A stretch of 64,000 nucleotides of DNA from positions 34,056-98,055 of the forward strand of contig NZ_JAHKQN010000005.1 in the NCBI RefSeq assembly GCF_018861125.1, read 5' to 3'. The notes beneath the pieces were generated by a model that worked only from the letters and a program-made list of their open reading frames with translations, made no database searches and had not been told where the DNA came from. Below are positions 1 to 8,389 of this stretch, one piece after another; positions within the stretch are counted from its first letter, which is position 1; each line of letters begins with the position of its first letter. The translations under genes and the position numbers were made by a program. Source of the stretch: Cellulophaga baltica (GTDB taxonomy: Bacteria > Bacteroidota > Bacteroidia > Flavobacteriales > Flavobacteriaceae).

Positions 1-548
1 CAGGTACTTTTAAACGTACTGGTAATGATGAAAAAGATGCCATTTTAGCCAAAGAATTAACTGAAGACGAAAAAGAAAATAGCGAACATGTTATGTTGGT
101 TGATCTTGCTCGTAACGATCTAAGTAGAAATGGTAATATGGTAGAAGTTGCAAATTACCGTGAAGTACAATTCTTTTCCCATGTTATTCACTTAGTTTCA
201 AAAGTTACTGGTATTAAAAAAGACAATATACCTACAATGAAAGTTGTGGCAGATACTTTTCCTGCGGGCACATTAAGTGGCGCACCCAAACACATGGCGA
301 TGCAACTTATTGAAAAATATGAAAAAACAAGTCGTGGGTATTATGGTGGCGCAATAGGTTTTATGGATTTTAACGGAAACTTTAATCACGCAATTATGAT
401 TAGAACTTTTTTAAGTAAAAACCACCAATTACATTACCAAGCTGGTGCTGGCCTTGTTGCTGCATCAAACCAAGAAGATGAATTACAAGAAACATATAAT
501 AAACTTGGCGCTTTAACTAAAGCTCTTCAAATAGCTGAGACCATATAA
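1..548 (+). CDS. trpE: Anthranilate synthase component I, C-terminal part (cut by window start)
   Basis: The open frame runs into the window edge; codons are in phase from base 3. It is the large subunit that converts chorismate to anthranilate using ammonia from TrpG. Visible chorismate-binding motifs are DLARNDLS, the FPAGTLSGAPK loop, YGGAIG, IMIRT and QAGAGLVAASNQEDE, in the order found in the TrpE/PabB/MenF family. About 180 residues are present, so most of the N-terminal half, including any tryptophan feedback site, lies outside. It ends one base before trpG and belongs to the trp operon. PabB is the alternative, but the trp context settles it. Confidence 0.95.
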   Translation, partial: GTFKRTGNDEKDAILAKELTEDEKENSEHVMLVDLARNDLSRNGNMVEVANYREVQFFSHVIHLVSKVTGIKKDNIPTMKVVADTFPAGTLSGAPKHMAMQLIEKYEKTSRGYYGGAIGFMDFNGNFNHAIMIRTFLSKNHQLHYQAGAGLVAASNQEDELQETYNKLGALTKALQIAETI

Positions 549-549
549 A

Positions 550-1113
550 ATGAAAAAGATATTAGTCATAGACAACTACGATAGTTTCACATATAATTTA
601 GTTCACTATTTAGAGGATTTAGATTGTGAAGTTTTCGTTAAACGAAACGATCAGCTAGCGATTGAAGAAATTGATGAATTTGATAACATAGTGCTTTCTC
701 CAGGACCTGGAATACCTGATGAAGCTGGTTTACTAAAAGAAATCATCAAGCAATATGCTACTACTAAAAAAATATTTGGTGTTTGCCTTGGTCAACAAGC
801 CATTGCTGAAGTTTTTGGAGGCAAGCTTGTAAATTTAGACAAAGTATACCACGGTATCTCTACTGAAATTGACATCGTAGGTGATGATCCTCTTTTTAAA
901 GGTTTATCAAGAAAAGTTCAAGTAGGCCGTTACCACTCTTGGGTTGTGCATTCTAAATTACCTGAGTTGCTTGAAGCCACTTCTTTTGACGAAAACGGAC
1001 AAATAATGTCAATTCGCCATAAAATATACAACATTAGTGCTGTTCAATTTCATCCAGAATCTGTACTTACTCCAAATGGTAAAAAGATGTTAGAAAACTG
1101 GGTAAACAGCTAA
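550..1113 (+). CDS. trpG: Anthranilate synthase component II (glutamine amidotransferase)
   Basis: 187 residues, the size of a stand-alone class I glutamine amidotransferase. It hydrolyses glutamine to supply ammonia to TrpE. The nucleophile elbow GVCLGQQ places the catalytic Cys at residue 79, and QFHPES supplies His168 and Glu170. DNYDSFTYNL near the N-terminus and LSPGPGIP are typical of the TrpG/PabA group. The ATG is one base after the trpE stop, so translation is probably coupled. It could also serve PabB if no separate PabA exists, as in some bacteria. Confidence 0.96.
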   Translation: MKKILVIDNYDSFTYNLVHYLEDLDCEVFVKRNDQLAIEEIDEFDNIVLSPGPGIPDEAGLLKEIIKQYATTKKIFGVCLGQQAIAEVFGGKLVNLDKVYHGISTEIDIVGDDPLFKGLSRKVQVGRYHSWVVHSKLPELLEATSFDENGQIMSIRHKIYNISAVQFHPESVLTPNGKKMLENWVNS

Positions 1114-1165
1114 AAAACATCAGTATAAAGAATAAATATATTCTGAATACTAAATAATATTCAAA

Positions 1166-2161
1166 ATGAAAGACACATTAAATAGACTTATAAATCACGA
1201 GGTACTTACTAAAGAAGATGCCAGACAAATTTTAGTAAACATTGCTAAAGGTGATTATAACACAAGCCAAATAGCCGCTTTTTTAACGGTTTATATGATG
1301 CGTAGCGTCACTATTGAAGAACTTGAAGGTTTTCGCGATGCGTTATTAGATTTATGTTTGGCAGTAGACTTATCTGCTTACAACCCTATAGATTTATGTG
1401 GTACAGGTGGTGATGGCAAAGACACTTTTAACATCTCTACACTTTCTTCTTTTGTTACCGCAGGTGCTGGAATAAAAGTAACCAAACATGGTAATTACGG
1501 GGTATCATCTAAATGTGGTAGTAGCAACGTAATGGAATTTTTAGGTATTAAGTTTAGTAGCGATGCTAGCTTTCTTGAAAAATCAATTGATAAAGCTGGC
1601 ATTTGTGTATTACATGCACCTCTTTTTCACCCTGCAATGAAAAATGTTGCCCCTATTCGAAGAGAATTGGCGGTAAAAACATTTTTTAATATGTTAGGAC
1701 CAATGGTAAATCCAGCTTTTCCAAAAAATCAAATGGTTGGTGTTTTTAATTTAGAATTAGCCAGAATGTACGGCTATCTATACCAAAATACAGATAAGAA
1801 CTTTACTGTTTTACATGCTTTAGATGGCTATGATGAAATATCATTAACTGGAAATACAAAAACTATTTCTAATCATACAGAAAGCATGCTTAAACCATCA
1901 GATTTTGGTGTGAAAGCTGTTACAATGAAACAAATTGAGGGTGGCGATAGTATTGAAGAATCTGCTAAAATCTTCTTAGATATATTAAATGGTAAAGGTA
2001 CTGAAGCACAAAACAATGTAGTTTGTGCCAATGCAGGAATTGCTATTGCTACAGTTCAAAATTTAACACCACTTGAGGGTTTTGAAAAAGCAAAAGAATC
2101 TCTTTTAAGTGGAAATGGATTAAATGCTCTTAAAAAATTACAAGCACTAAGCGCAATATAG
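1166..2161 (+). CDS. trpD: Anthranilate phosphoribosyltransferase
   Basis: 331 residues, normal for TrpD. It transfers the phosphoribosyl group of PRPP to anthranilate. The PRPP-binding glycine loop is DLCGTGGDGKDTFNIST (about residues 77-93), and KHGNYGVSSKCGSSNVME follows with the conserved anthranilate-site residues. The N-terminal helical domain (residues 1-65) is intact. It lies 52 bases after trpG and 7 bases before trpC. It is not fused to TrpG as in enterobacteria. Confidence 0.97.
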   Translation: MKDTLNRLINHEVLTKEDARQILVNIAKGDYNTSQIAAFLTVYMMRSVTIEELEGFRDALLDLCLAVDLSAYNPIDLCGTGGDGKDTFNISTLSSFVTAGAGIKVTKHGNYGVSSKCGSSNVMEFLGIKFSSDASFLEKSIDKAGICVLHAPLFHPAMKNVAPIRRELAVKTFFNMLGPMVNPAFPKNQMVGVFNLELARMYGYLYQNTDKNFTVLHALDGYDEISLTGNTKTISNHTESMLKPSDFGVKAVTMKQIEGGDSIEESAKIFLDILNGKGTEAQNNVVCANAGIAIATVQNLTPLEGFEKAKESLLSGNGLNALKKLQALSAI

Positions 2162-2168
2162 TTTACCA

Positions 2169-2957
2169 ATGAACATATTAGATAAAATAGTAACCGATAA
2201 ACGTAAAGAAGTAGCAATTAGAAAATCGCTAATTCCTGTTTCACAATTAGAGCAATCTATCTTGTTCAACAGACCAGAAAATTCGCTTGCCAATGCTTTG
2301 AAAAATAGCGAAAGTGGAATTATTGCAGAACACAAAAGACGCTCGCCTTCAAAATCTGAAATTAACCAAAGCTTAAATGTACAAGATGTTGCTAGTGGTT
2401 ATGAAAATGCAGGAGTTTGCGGAATGTCTGTTCTAACGGATGCTAAATATTTTGGTGGTTCTTTAGATGATTTATTGTTAGCTAGAGCAACAACAGAATT
2501 CCCTTTACTTAGAAAAGAGTTTATTATTGATGAATATCAATTGTTAGAAGCAAAAGCTTATGGTGCTGATGTTATTTTATTAATAGCCGCTATTTTAACG
2601 AGAGAAGAAATAAAAAATCTTTCTGAATTTGCAAAAAGCCTCAACTTAAATGTTTTACTTGAAGTGCATAATGAAGAAGAGTTACATAAGGCTATTATGC
2701 CTAGTTTAGATATGCTAGGTGTAAATAACAGAAACTTAAAAACTTTTGAGGTTAGCTTAGCTACAAGTAAAGCACTATCAACTATTATCCCTGATGATTT
2801 TGTAAAAGTCTCTGAAAGTGGTATCAGTTCAATTGAAGCTATTACCGATTTAAAAAATTATGGATATGAAGGTTTTCTAATAGGTGAGAATTTTATGAAA
2901 ACTGATAATCCTGGCGCTAATGCGAAAGTATTTATTAATCAATTAGCAACAAATTAA
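2169..2957 (+). CDS. trpC: Indole-3-glycerol phosphate synthase
   Basis: 262 residues, a monofunctional TIM-barrel enzyme that closes CdRP to indole-3-glycerol phosphate. The catalytic segment EHKRRSPSK lies at about residues 54-62, followed by LRKEFIIDEYQ, LLEVHNEEEL, VNNRNLKTF and SESGI, the standard order of catalytic and phosphate-binding strands. Separate trpC and trpF genes, rather than the enteric fusion, are usual in Bacteroidota. The start ATG is 7 bases after the trpD stop. Confidence 0.97.
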   Translation: MNILDKIVTDKRKEVAIRKSLIPVSQLEQSILFNRPENSLANALKNSESGIIAEHKRRSPSKSEINQSLNVQDVASGYENAGVCGMSVLTDAKYFGGSLDDLLLARATTEFPLLRKEFIIDEYQLLEAKAYGADVILLIAAILTREEIKNLSEFAKSLNLNVLLEVHNEEELHKAIMPSLDMLGVNNRNLKTFEVSLATSKALSTIIPDDFVKVSESGISSIEAITDLKNYGYEGFLIGENFMKTDNPGANAKVFINQLATN

Positions 2958-2970
2958 AAGTATAAATATC

Positions 2971-3606
2971 ATGAAAAACAACAGCTTGAAATTGAAAATT
3001 TGTGGTATGAAATTAAATACAAATCAAGTTGCTGAATTACAACCTGATTATCTTGGCTTTATATTTTGGAAAAACTCTAAACGGAATTTTACGGGTGCAA
3101 TTGAAGAAATTTCTGATTCAATTAAAAAGATTGGTGTCTTTGTAAATGCATCAATTCAAGAAGTAAAAGAAAAAATAAATACATACAACCTTCAAGCGGT
3201 TCAATTACATGGTAAGGAATCTGTTGAGTTTTGCAAAGAACTTAAAGAAGAATTGCCTTCAATAGAAATAATTAAAGTATTCTCTATTAAAGACGAATTT
3301 GATTTTTGCGTCTTAGAACCTTTTGAAACGGTAGCCGATTATTTTTTATTCGATACTAAAGGAAAGCTTCCTGGGGGAAATGGTTACACCTTTAATTGGG
3401 ATGTTTTAAAACAATACCCATCAACAAAACCTTTCTTTTTAAGTGGAGGAATCGGGCTTGAAGAAGTAGAACAACTCTATGCTTTTTTAAAAACTCCAGC
3501 ATCAAAATATTGCCATGCGATTGATGTGAATAGTAAATTTGAAATTGAACCTGGGTTAAAAAATATTGACAAATTAAAAGAATTGATTTTAACACTAAGT
3601 AATTAG
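2971..3606 (+). CDS. trpF: Phosphoribosylanthranilate isomerase
   Basis: 211 residues, a small TIM barrel that isomerises PRA to CdRP by Amadori rearrangement. Motifs are KICGMK with the catalytic Cys near the start, GFIFW, VQLHG, LFDTKGKLPGGNG with the catalytic Asp, and FFLSGGIG for phosphate binding. AIDVNSKFE near the C-terminus matches the usual DvnSgvE segment. It sits between trpC (13 bases upstream) and trpB (29 bases downstream). Confidence 0.96.
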   Translation: MKNNSLKLKICGMKLNTNQVAELQPDYLGFIFWKNSKRNFTGAIEEISDSIKKIGVFVNASIQEVKEKINTYNLQAVQLHGKESVEFCKELKEELPSIEIIKVFSIKDEFDFCVLEPFETVADYFLFDTKGKLPGGNGYTFNWDVLKQYPSTKPFFLSGGIGLEEVEQLYAFLKTPASKYCHAIDVNSKFEIEPGLKNIDKLKELILTLSN

Positions 3607-3635
3607 TTGAAAAATCAATATTAAAAGCATATAAA

Positions 3636-4817
3636 ATGAATTATAACGTAAACGAGAAAGGATATTATGGCGAGTTTGGTGGTGCATACATTCCTGAAAT
3701 GTTATATCCGAATGTAGAAGAACTTCGCCAAAACTATTTAAAAGTAATGGCTGAACCTGAATTCAAAAAAGAATTTGATCAGTTATTAAAAGATTATGTA
3801 GGCAGGCCTTCACCACTCTATTTGGCGAAACGATTATCAGAAAAATATAATACAAAAGTATATTTAAAGCGTGAAGATTTAAACCATACTGGTGCTCACA
3901 AAGTAAACAATACTATAGGTCAAATTTTAATGGCCAAAAGGTTAAAAAAAACAAGAATAATTGCTGAAACTGGCGCAGGACAACATGGCGTTGCTACCGC
4001 TACTGTTTGTGCTCTTATGGGAATGAAATGTGTAGTATACATGGGTGAGATTGATATTGCCCGTCAAGCACCAAATGTTGCTCGTATGAAAATGTTAGGT
4101 GCAGAAGTTAGACCTGCATTATCAGGTAGTAAGACTTTAAAAGATGCTACTAACGAAGCTATTCGTGATTGGATTAATAACCCTGTTGATACTCATTATA
4201 TTATCGGTTCTGCTATTGGCCCACATCCTTATCCAGATATGGTGACTAAATTTCAGTCTATCATTTCTGAGGAAATAAAATGGCAATTAAAAGAAAAAGA
4301 AGGTCGTGAAAACCCTGATTATGTAGTAGCCTGTATTGGTGGAGGTAGTAATGCTGCTGGCACATATTATCATTTTTTAGATCAAAAAGAAGTAGGAATT
4401 ATTGCAGTTGAAGCAGCAGGAAAAGGAGTTGATTCTGGTGAAAGCGCTGCAACTTCAGCATTAGGACAAGAAGGCATTATTCATGGTTGTAAAACTTTAT
4501 TAATGCAAACTAAAGATGGACAAATTACAGAGCCTTATTCCATTTCTGCAGGTTTAGATTATCCTGGTGTTGGCCCTTTACACGCACATTTATATAAATC
4601 TGGTCGTGGAGAATTTTATTCTGCTACTGATGATGAAGCTATGCTTGCCGGTTTAGAGTTAACTAAACTTGAAGGTATTATTCCCGCTATAGAAAGCAGT
4701 CATGCTTTAGCTATTTTTAAGCATAAAACTTTTAAACCCGATGATGTTGTTGTTATAAGTCTTTCTGGCCGAGGTGATAAAGATTTAGATAATTACATTA
4801 AATATTTCAACCTATAG
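3636..4817 (+). CDS. trpB: Tryptophan synthase beta chain
   Basis: 393 residues. This PLP enzyme condenses indole with serine in the alpha2-beta2 complex. The PLP Schiff-base lysine is Lys89 in GAHKVNNTIGQ. ETGAGQHGVATA is the substrate carboxylate loop and GGGSNA binds the PLP phosphate. The N-terminal sequence GYYGEFGGAYIPEML is typical of TrpB1, the form that pairs with TrpA, as opposed to the longer TrpB2. Confidence 0.98.
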   Translation: MNYNVNEKGYYGEFGGAYIPEMLYPNVEELRQNYLKVMAEPEFKKEFDQLLKDYVGRPSPLYLAKRLSEKYNTKVYLKREDLNHTGAHKVNNTIGQILMAKRLKKTRIIAETGAGQHGVATATVCALMGMKCVVYMGEIDIARQAPNVARMKMLGAEVRPALSGSKTLKDATNEAIRDWINNPVDTHYIIGSAIGPHPYPDMVTKFQSIISEEIKWQLKEKEGRENPDYVVACIGGGSNAAGTYYHFLDQKEVGIIAVEAAGKGVDSGESAATSALGQEGIIHGCKTLLMQTKDGQITEPYSISAGLDYPGVGPLHAHLYKSGRGEFYSATDDEAMLAGLELTKLEGIIPAIESSHALAIFKHKTFKPDDVVVISLSGRGDKDLDNYIKYFNL

Positions 4818-4873
4818 AATAGTATTTTAATAAACTTTAAATACATATTACTAACAACCTAGTATTATCAAAA

Positions 4874-5635
4874 ATGAATAGAATTAATCAAAAAATGCAA
4901 GAGGACAAAAAACTCTTGTCTATATATTTTACCGCAGGATACCCATCATTAAATGATACTGTAAAAATTATTCAAGATTTAGAAGCTAGTGGTATTGACA
5001 TGATTGAAATAGGATTACCATTTAGTGACCCTTTAGCAGATGGACCAACAATTCAAAATAGTTCTACTGCCGCTTTAAAAAACGGAATGACAACTAATAT
5101 TCTTTTTGAACAATTGAAAGATATTAGAAAAACAGTTTCTATTCCTTTAATATTAATGGGATATTTTAACCCGATGCTGCAGTATGGCGTTGAAGCATTT
5201 TGTGCTAAATGTCAAGAAATCGGCATTGACGGTTTAATATTACCAGATTTACCTTTAGCCGTTTATCAAGATGAATACGAAGCTATCTTTAAAAAACACG
5301 ATTTAAAGAATGTGTTTTTAATTACACCACAAACTAGTGATGAGCGTATCAAACAAATTGATGATGCTTCTAATGCTTTTATTTATATGGTTAGTTCTGC
5401 AAGTGTTACAGGTTCAAAATCCGGTTTTGGAAATACTCAAGAAACTTACTTCGAACGAATTGCTAGCATGAAATTAAATAATCCTCAAATAGTTGGATTC
5501 GGAATTAATAATGCTGACACTTTTAATCAAGCTACAAAAAATGCAAAAGGTGCAATAATAGGCTCTGCCTTTATTAAGCATTTAACTAAAAATGGTGTTA
5601 ATACCATATCGAAGTTTGTAAGTAAAATTAGATAG
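4874..5635 (+). CDS. trpA: Tryptophan synthase alpha chain
   Basis: 253 residues, a TIM barrel that cleaves indole-3-glycerol phosphate and channels indole to TrpB. IEIGLPFSDPLADGPTIQ carries the catalytic Glu46 and Asp56. LPDLPL and the phosphate loops near GFGINN are also present. It is the last gene of the operon. No clear Rho-independent hairpin was found in the 120 bases after it, so where the trp transcript ends is not evident. Confidence 0.98.
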   Translation: MNRINQKMQEDKKLLSIYFTAGYPSLNDTVKIIQDLEASGIDMIEIGLPFSDPLADGPTIQNSSTAALKNGMTTNILFEQLKDIRKTVSIPLILMGYFNPMLQYGVEAFCAKCQEIGIDGLILPDLPLAVYQDEYEAIFKKHDLKNVFLITPQTSDERIKQIDDASNAFIYMVSSASVTGSKSGFGNTQETYFERIASMKLNNPQIVGFGINNADTFNQATKNAKGAIIGSAFIKHLTKNGVNTISKFVSKIR

Positions 5636-5755
5636 TAATATTGACTTTGTTATTCTAGTTAAGGTTTTGATAAAATAGGCTGTTAAATAAAAGTGATTTT
5701 TAACATAAAATCGATACATTTATTCTTACAATTTAAACGAAACTAAAACTAGAAA

Positions 5756-7252
5756 ATGAAGAGGATTATTGTTAGTCTTTTGTCTTTGGCTAGTGTATAC
5801 ATACATGCACAAGATAAAGCTCAATTAGAGTCACAAATTAGACAGAGTATTGATGAAATCAGAGATTTCGTTGCAATTCCGAATAATGCTACAGATCACG
5901 CAGACATAAATAGAAACTTAACTTGGTTAAGTAAAAAATTTAAAGAAAGAGGTTTTAATTCCTCTATATTACCTACCGAGGGTGAATCAATATTTTTTGC
6001 AACATTACCCATTGTTGAAGAAAAACCAACCATACTTTTTTATATGCATTTTGACGGGCAACCTGTTGATGCTTCAAAATGGAATCAAAGCAACCCCTAT
6101 CAAGTTGTTTTAAAATCCCCTGATGGTTCAAGCTATAAAAATGAATCTTTCGAAAGTTTAAATGAAAATTTAAACGAAGACTGGCGTTTATTTGGCAGGT
6201 CCACTTCAGATGATAAAGGGCCAATTGTTATGTTCTTAAATGCGTTTGATCTCATCAAAAAGAACACTAAAGAATTACCTTTTAATGTAAAGGTAATTTT
6301 AGATAGCGAAGAAGAGCGTGGTAGCAAACCATTACCAAAAGCTGTTAAAGAATACAAAGAATTATTAGAAGCAGATTTTTTAGTCATAAATGACGGACCA
6401 ATTCATAGCTCTGGAAAACCAACTATAATTTACGGTTGTAGAGGTATCACTACATTGGCTCTTACTACTTACGGACCAGCAAAACCACAACATAGTGGTC
6501 ATTATGGTAACTATGCTCCAAACCCTGCACTACAATTATCACAATTACTATCTAGCATGAAAGACACAGATGGTAAAGTGATTATTGATGGTTACTATGA
6601 CGGAATTACATTAGACGATGCCACAATAGCTACATTAAAAAATGTACCAGATGACGTTGACGTTATCGCTGACAACTTACAAATACACACGCCGGAAAAA
6701 GTAGGCTCGTTTTATCAAGAAGCATTACAATACCCGTCTTTAAATATAAGAGGTTTATCTTCTGGTTGGACAGGTGAAAATGCAAGAACTATTATACCTT
6801 CTAGTGCAACAGCAGATTTAGACTTAAGGTTAGTGCCAGAAACTGATGGAAACAAACTAAAAGCCTTAGTAAAAAAACAAATTGAAAATAAAGGATTTTA
6901 TATCACAACAAAAGAACCTACGAAAGAGGAACGCTTGCTGCATGATAAAATAATTAAAGTTACAGAAGGCGGTGTTACCGATGCTTTTAGAACAGACCTC
7001 AACAATACTTATGGTGATTTTATTTTAAAGACATTAAAAAATAGGTTTGAAGACGATGTTGTTCAAATAAGAATTATGGGTGGTACTGTACCAATAGCTC
7101 CATTTATAAATGAATTAAAAATTCCTGCTTTTATTGTTCCTATGGTAAATCCTGATAACAATCAACATAGCCCAAATGAAAATTTAAAAATTAGCCAGAT
7201 AAAATATGGCTTACAAACTTTTTATAGTCTTTTGACCACTCCATTGAAGTAA
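5756..7252 (+). CDS. Exported M20-family metallopeptidase (dipeptidase-like)
   Basis: 498 residues starting with a signal peptide (residues 1-18, ending IHAQ). The di-zinc M20 ligands are visible in order: MHFDGQPVD, STSDDKGP, DSEEERGS, VINDGP and the late HSPNE. A dimerisation domain is inserted in the middle (about residues 230-350). The carnosine-dipeptidase-like M20 subgroup is the closest fit, so it probably hydrolyses small peptides in the periplasm. The exact substrate cannot be read from sequence. It stands alone, 120 bases after trpA, and is probably not part of the trp operon. Confidence 0.88.
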   Translation: MKRIIVSLLSLASVYIHAQDKAQLESQIRQSIDEIRDFVAIPNNATDHADINRNLTWLSKKFKERGFNSSILPTEGESIFFATLPIVEEKPTILFYMHFDGQPVDASKWNQSNPYQVVLKSPDGSSYKNESFESLNENLNEDWRLFGRSTSDDKGPIVMFLNAFDLIKKNTKELPFNVKVILDSEEERGSKPLPKAVKEYKELLEADFLVINDGPIHSSGKPTIIYGCRGITTLALTTYGPAKPQHSGHYGNYAPNPALQLSQLLSSMKDTDGKVIIDGYYDGITLDDATIATLKNVPDDVDVIADNLQIHTPEKVGSFYQEALQYPSLNIRGLSSGWTGENARTIIPSSATADLDLRLVPETDGNKLKALVKKQIENKGFYITTKEPTKEERLLHDKIIKVTEGGVTDAFRTDLNNTYGDFILKTLKNRFEDDVVQIRIMGGTVPIAPFINELKIPAFIVPMVNPDNNQHSPNENLKISQIKYGLQTFYSLLTTPLK

Positions 7253-7353
7253 AACACTGTTTAACAGCATCATAACAAAGGTTTGCAATAGCTTTAACGG
7301 AGTTTTCATGTATATATAAGTAACTTGTGGCTGAACGTAAAAAATAAGAAACT

Positions 7354-7497
7354 ATGGGAATTATAGATGATAAGAGATTAAAAAGAAAAGTAAAACAAAA
7401 TAATCCTACAAATCCAACGGGAAATATCAATATTGACAATAACACGTTTGACATAGAGGAAAAAACTATTAAAAAGCAACAAAATAATAAGTTATAA
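7354..7497 (+). CDS. Small ORF, hypothetical 47-residue protein
   Basis: An ATG-to-TAA frame of 47 codons lies just before a strong terminator palindrome. The predicted product starts MGIIDDKRLKRKVK, is Lys/Asn-rich and hydrophilic, and has no signal peptide, membrane segment or cysteine. I recognise no family. The main support is position: a start codon, a sensible residue mix and a terminator 25 bases after the stop. It could also be a non-coding leader or small RNA with a chance frame. Confidence 0.4.
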   Translation: MGIIDDKRLKRKVKQNNPTNPTGNINIDNNTFDIEEKTIKKQQNNKL

Positions 7498-7522
7498 TTT
7501 AGACAACAGTAACAAACCTAAA

Positions 7523-7566
7523 TAAAAGTCCCTTAAAATCAATTAATTGATTTTAAGGGACTTTTA
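7523..7566. terminator. Palindromic intrinsic terminator
   Basis: A perfect 22-base inverted repeat (7523-7544 with 7545-7566) contains the GC core GTCCC/GGGAC and is followed by a T-rich run. Allowing a four- to eight-base loop, it folds into a hairpin with A/T tails on both sides. It should end transcription of the small ORF at 7354, and possibly the M20 gene, before the DM13 gene. Confidence 0.8.
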
Positions 7567-7707
7567 TTTTATAAATCACTAACTAACAGTGTCTTAAATT
7601 AAAAAACGCATGAATTTAAAAAACTTTACTTATGTTAATGTTATATTAAAATATTAAATGTAAAGCTTTGTATATACTTCTGTGATACTTTCATGATGAT
7701 TCACCAA

Positions 7708-7715
7708 TAAGTTTG
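7708..7715 (+). promoter_or_regulatory. Possible -7 box for the DM13 lipoprotein gene
   Basis: TAAGTTTG matches the Bacteroidota sigma-A -7 consensus TAnnTTTG, 75 bases before the ATG at 7791. No TTG is found at the expected -33 spacing, so the call is weak. Confidence 0.35.
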
Positions 7716-7790
7716 CCAGTATAAAAATTGTTAGAGATATAAACCACAACAATTTAATAACTATTTAATTAATTATAAAGCAAATTTATT

Positions 7791-8273
7791 ATGAAAAATG
7801 CAATCTTATCAATCTCAAAAGTAGCCTTAATGTCTGTATTCGTTTTAACAACTAGCTGTTCTAGTGACGATGATTCTACAGAAACAATTGTAGAAACAGT
7901 AGAAGTTGATTCTTCTTTACCAAGCGGAACTTTAGTTGTAGCAAAATCTGGGGAATTTATTGCTGAAAGCGGAACACCTACTATGGGAACTGCGGAATTA
8001 GGTACTGATGATGATGACTCAAGTTTTGTACACTTTACTAGTGATTTTACAACTGAATTAGGTACAGGTACTGTTGGTGTATTTTTATCTACATCTTCTG
8101 AGTATACTGCAGATCCTGCAAACGGAAATCCAGACCTAATGTTAATCGGTAACGTAGATGCAAATGGTGAAAAATTCATCAAATTATCTGCTACTCCAGA
8201 CGACAAATACACACATGTAATTTTATGGTGTGCAACAGCTAACATTCCTTTTGGAAACGCTGAGTTAAACTAA
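7791..8273 (+). CDS. DM13-domain lipoprotein, probably surface-exposed
   Basis: 160 residues. A signal peptide ends at TTSC, so Cys23 should be lipidated. The residues straight after it (SSDDD) are acidic and resemble the lipoprotein surface-export signal described in Flavobacteriia. Residues about 45-160 look like a DM13 domain: Gly/Thr-rich strands, a segment ending VFLSTSSEY, then the diagnostic C-terminal VILWCATANIPFGNAEL with a near-invariant Cys (Cys147) after Trp. DM13 has been proposed as an electron-transfer or redox domain using that Cys. A hairpin follows and an outer-membrane barrel gene is next. The domain call is by eye. Confidence 0.75.
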   Translation: MKNAILSISKVALMSVFVLTTSCSSDDDSTETIVETVEVDSSLPSGTLVVAKSGEFIAESGTPTMGTAELGTDDDDSSFVHFTSDFTTELGTGTVGVFLSTSSEYTADPANGNPDLMLIGNVDANGEKFIKLSATPDDKYTHVILWCATANIPFGNAELN

Positions 8274-8290
8274 TTCATTGTTTTATAAAC

Positions 8291-8336
8291 AACACCTTTT
8301 AAGTAGTTCTCTAATGCCAACTATTTGAAAGGTGTT
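8291..8336 (+). terminator. Hairpin after the DM13 lipoprotein gene
   Basis: An 18-base stem (8291-8308 with 8319-8336) contains two G-U pairs and has a 10-base loop. The following T run is short (TTTATAATCC), so it may be a partial terminator or a 3-prime stabiliser, not a full stop before the barrel gene at 8390. Confidence 0.6.
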
Positions 8337-8389
8337 TATAATCCTTTATCAGGACAAAGATAAAATCTAAATCAACAAAAAATAGCCAT

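Larger units (their letters stand above)
7253..7790. other. 538-base region between M20 peptidase and DM13 lipoprotein genes
   Basis: This is the longest stretch without a recognisable gene. It holds one plausible 47-codon small ORF (7354-7497), a long perfect palindrome that looks like a terminator (7523-7566), and a possible -7 promoter box at 7708-7715. Bases 7253-7353 contain no ORF or hairpin that I can support. Bases 7567-7707 are AT-rich and featureless. No tRNA or known riboswitch shape was recognised. Confidence 0.6.

Noticed and set aside
5636..5755. Possible terminator of the trp operon
   Set aside because: No stem longer than a few bases with a T run was found in the 120-base gap after trpA.
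7191..7454. Hydrophobic minus-strand frame of 87 codons
   Set aside because: It overlaps the M20 peptidase end and the small ORF on the other strand. Its hydrophobicity comes from reading an A-rich strand in reverse, and no promoter or family supports it.
7769..8245. Minus-strand frame of 158 codons opposite the DM13 lipoprotein gene
   Set aside because: The plus-strand product has a signal peptide, lipobox and DM13 motif; the minus frame does not resemble any protein family.
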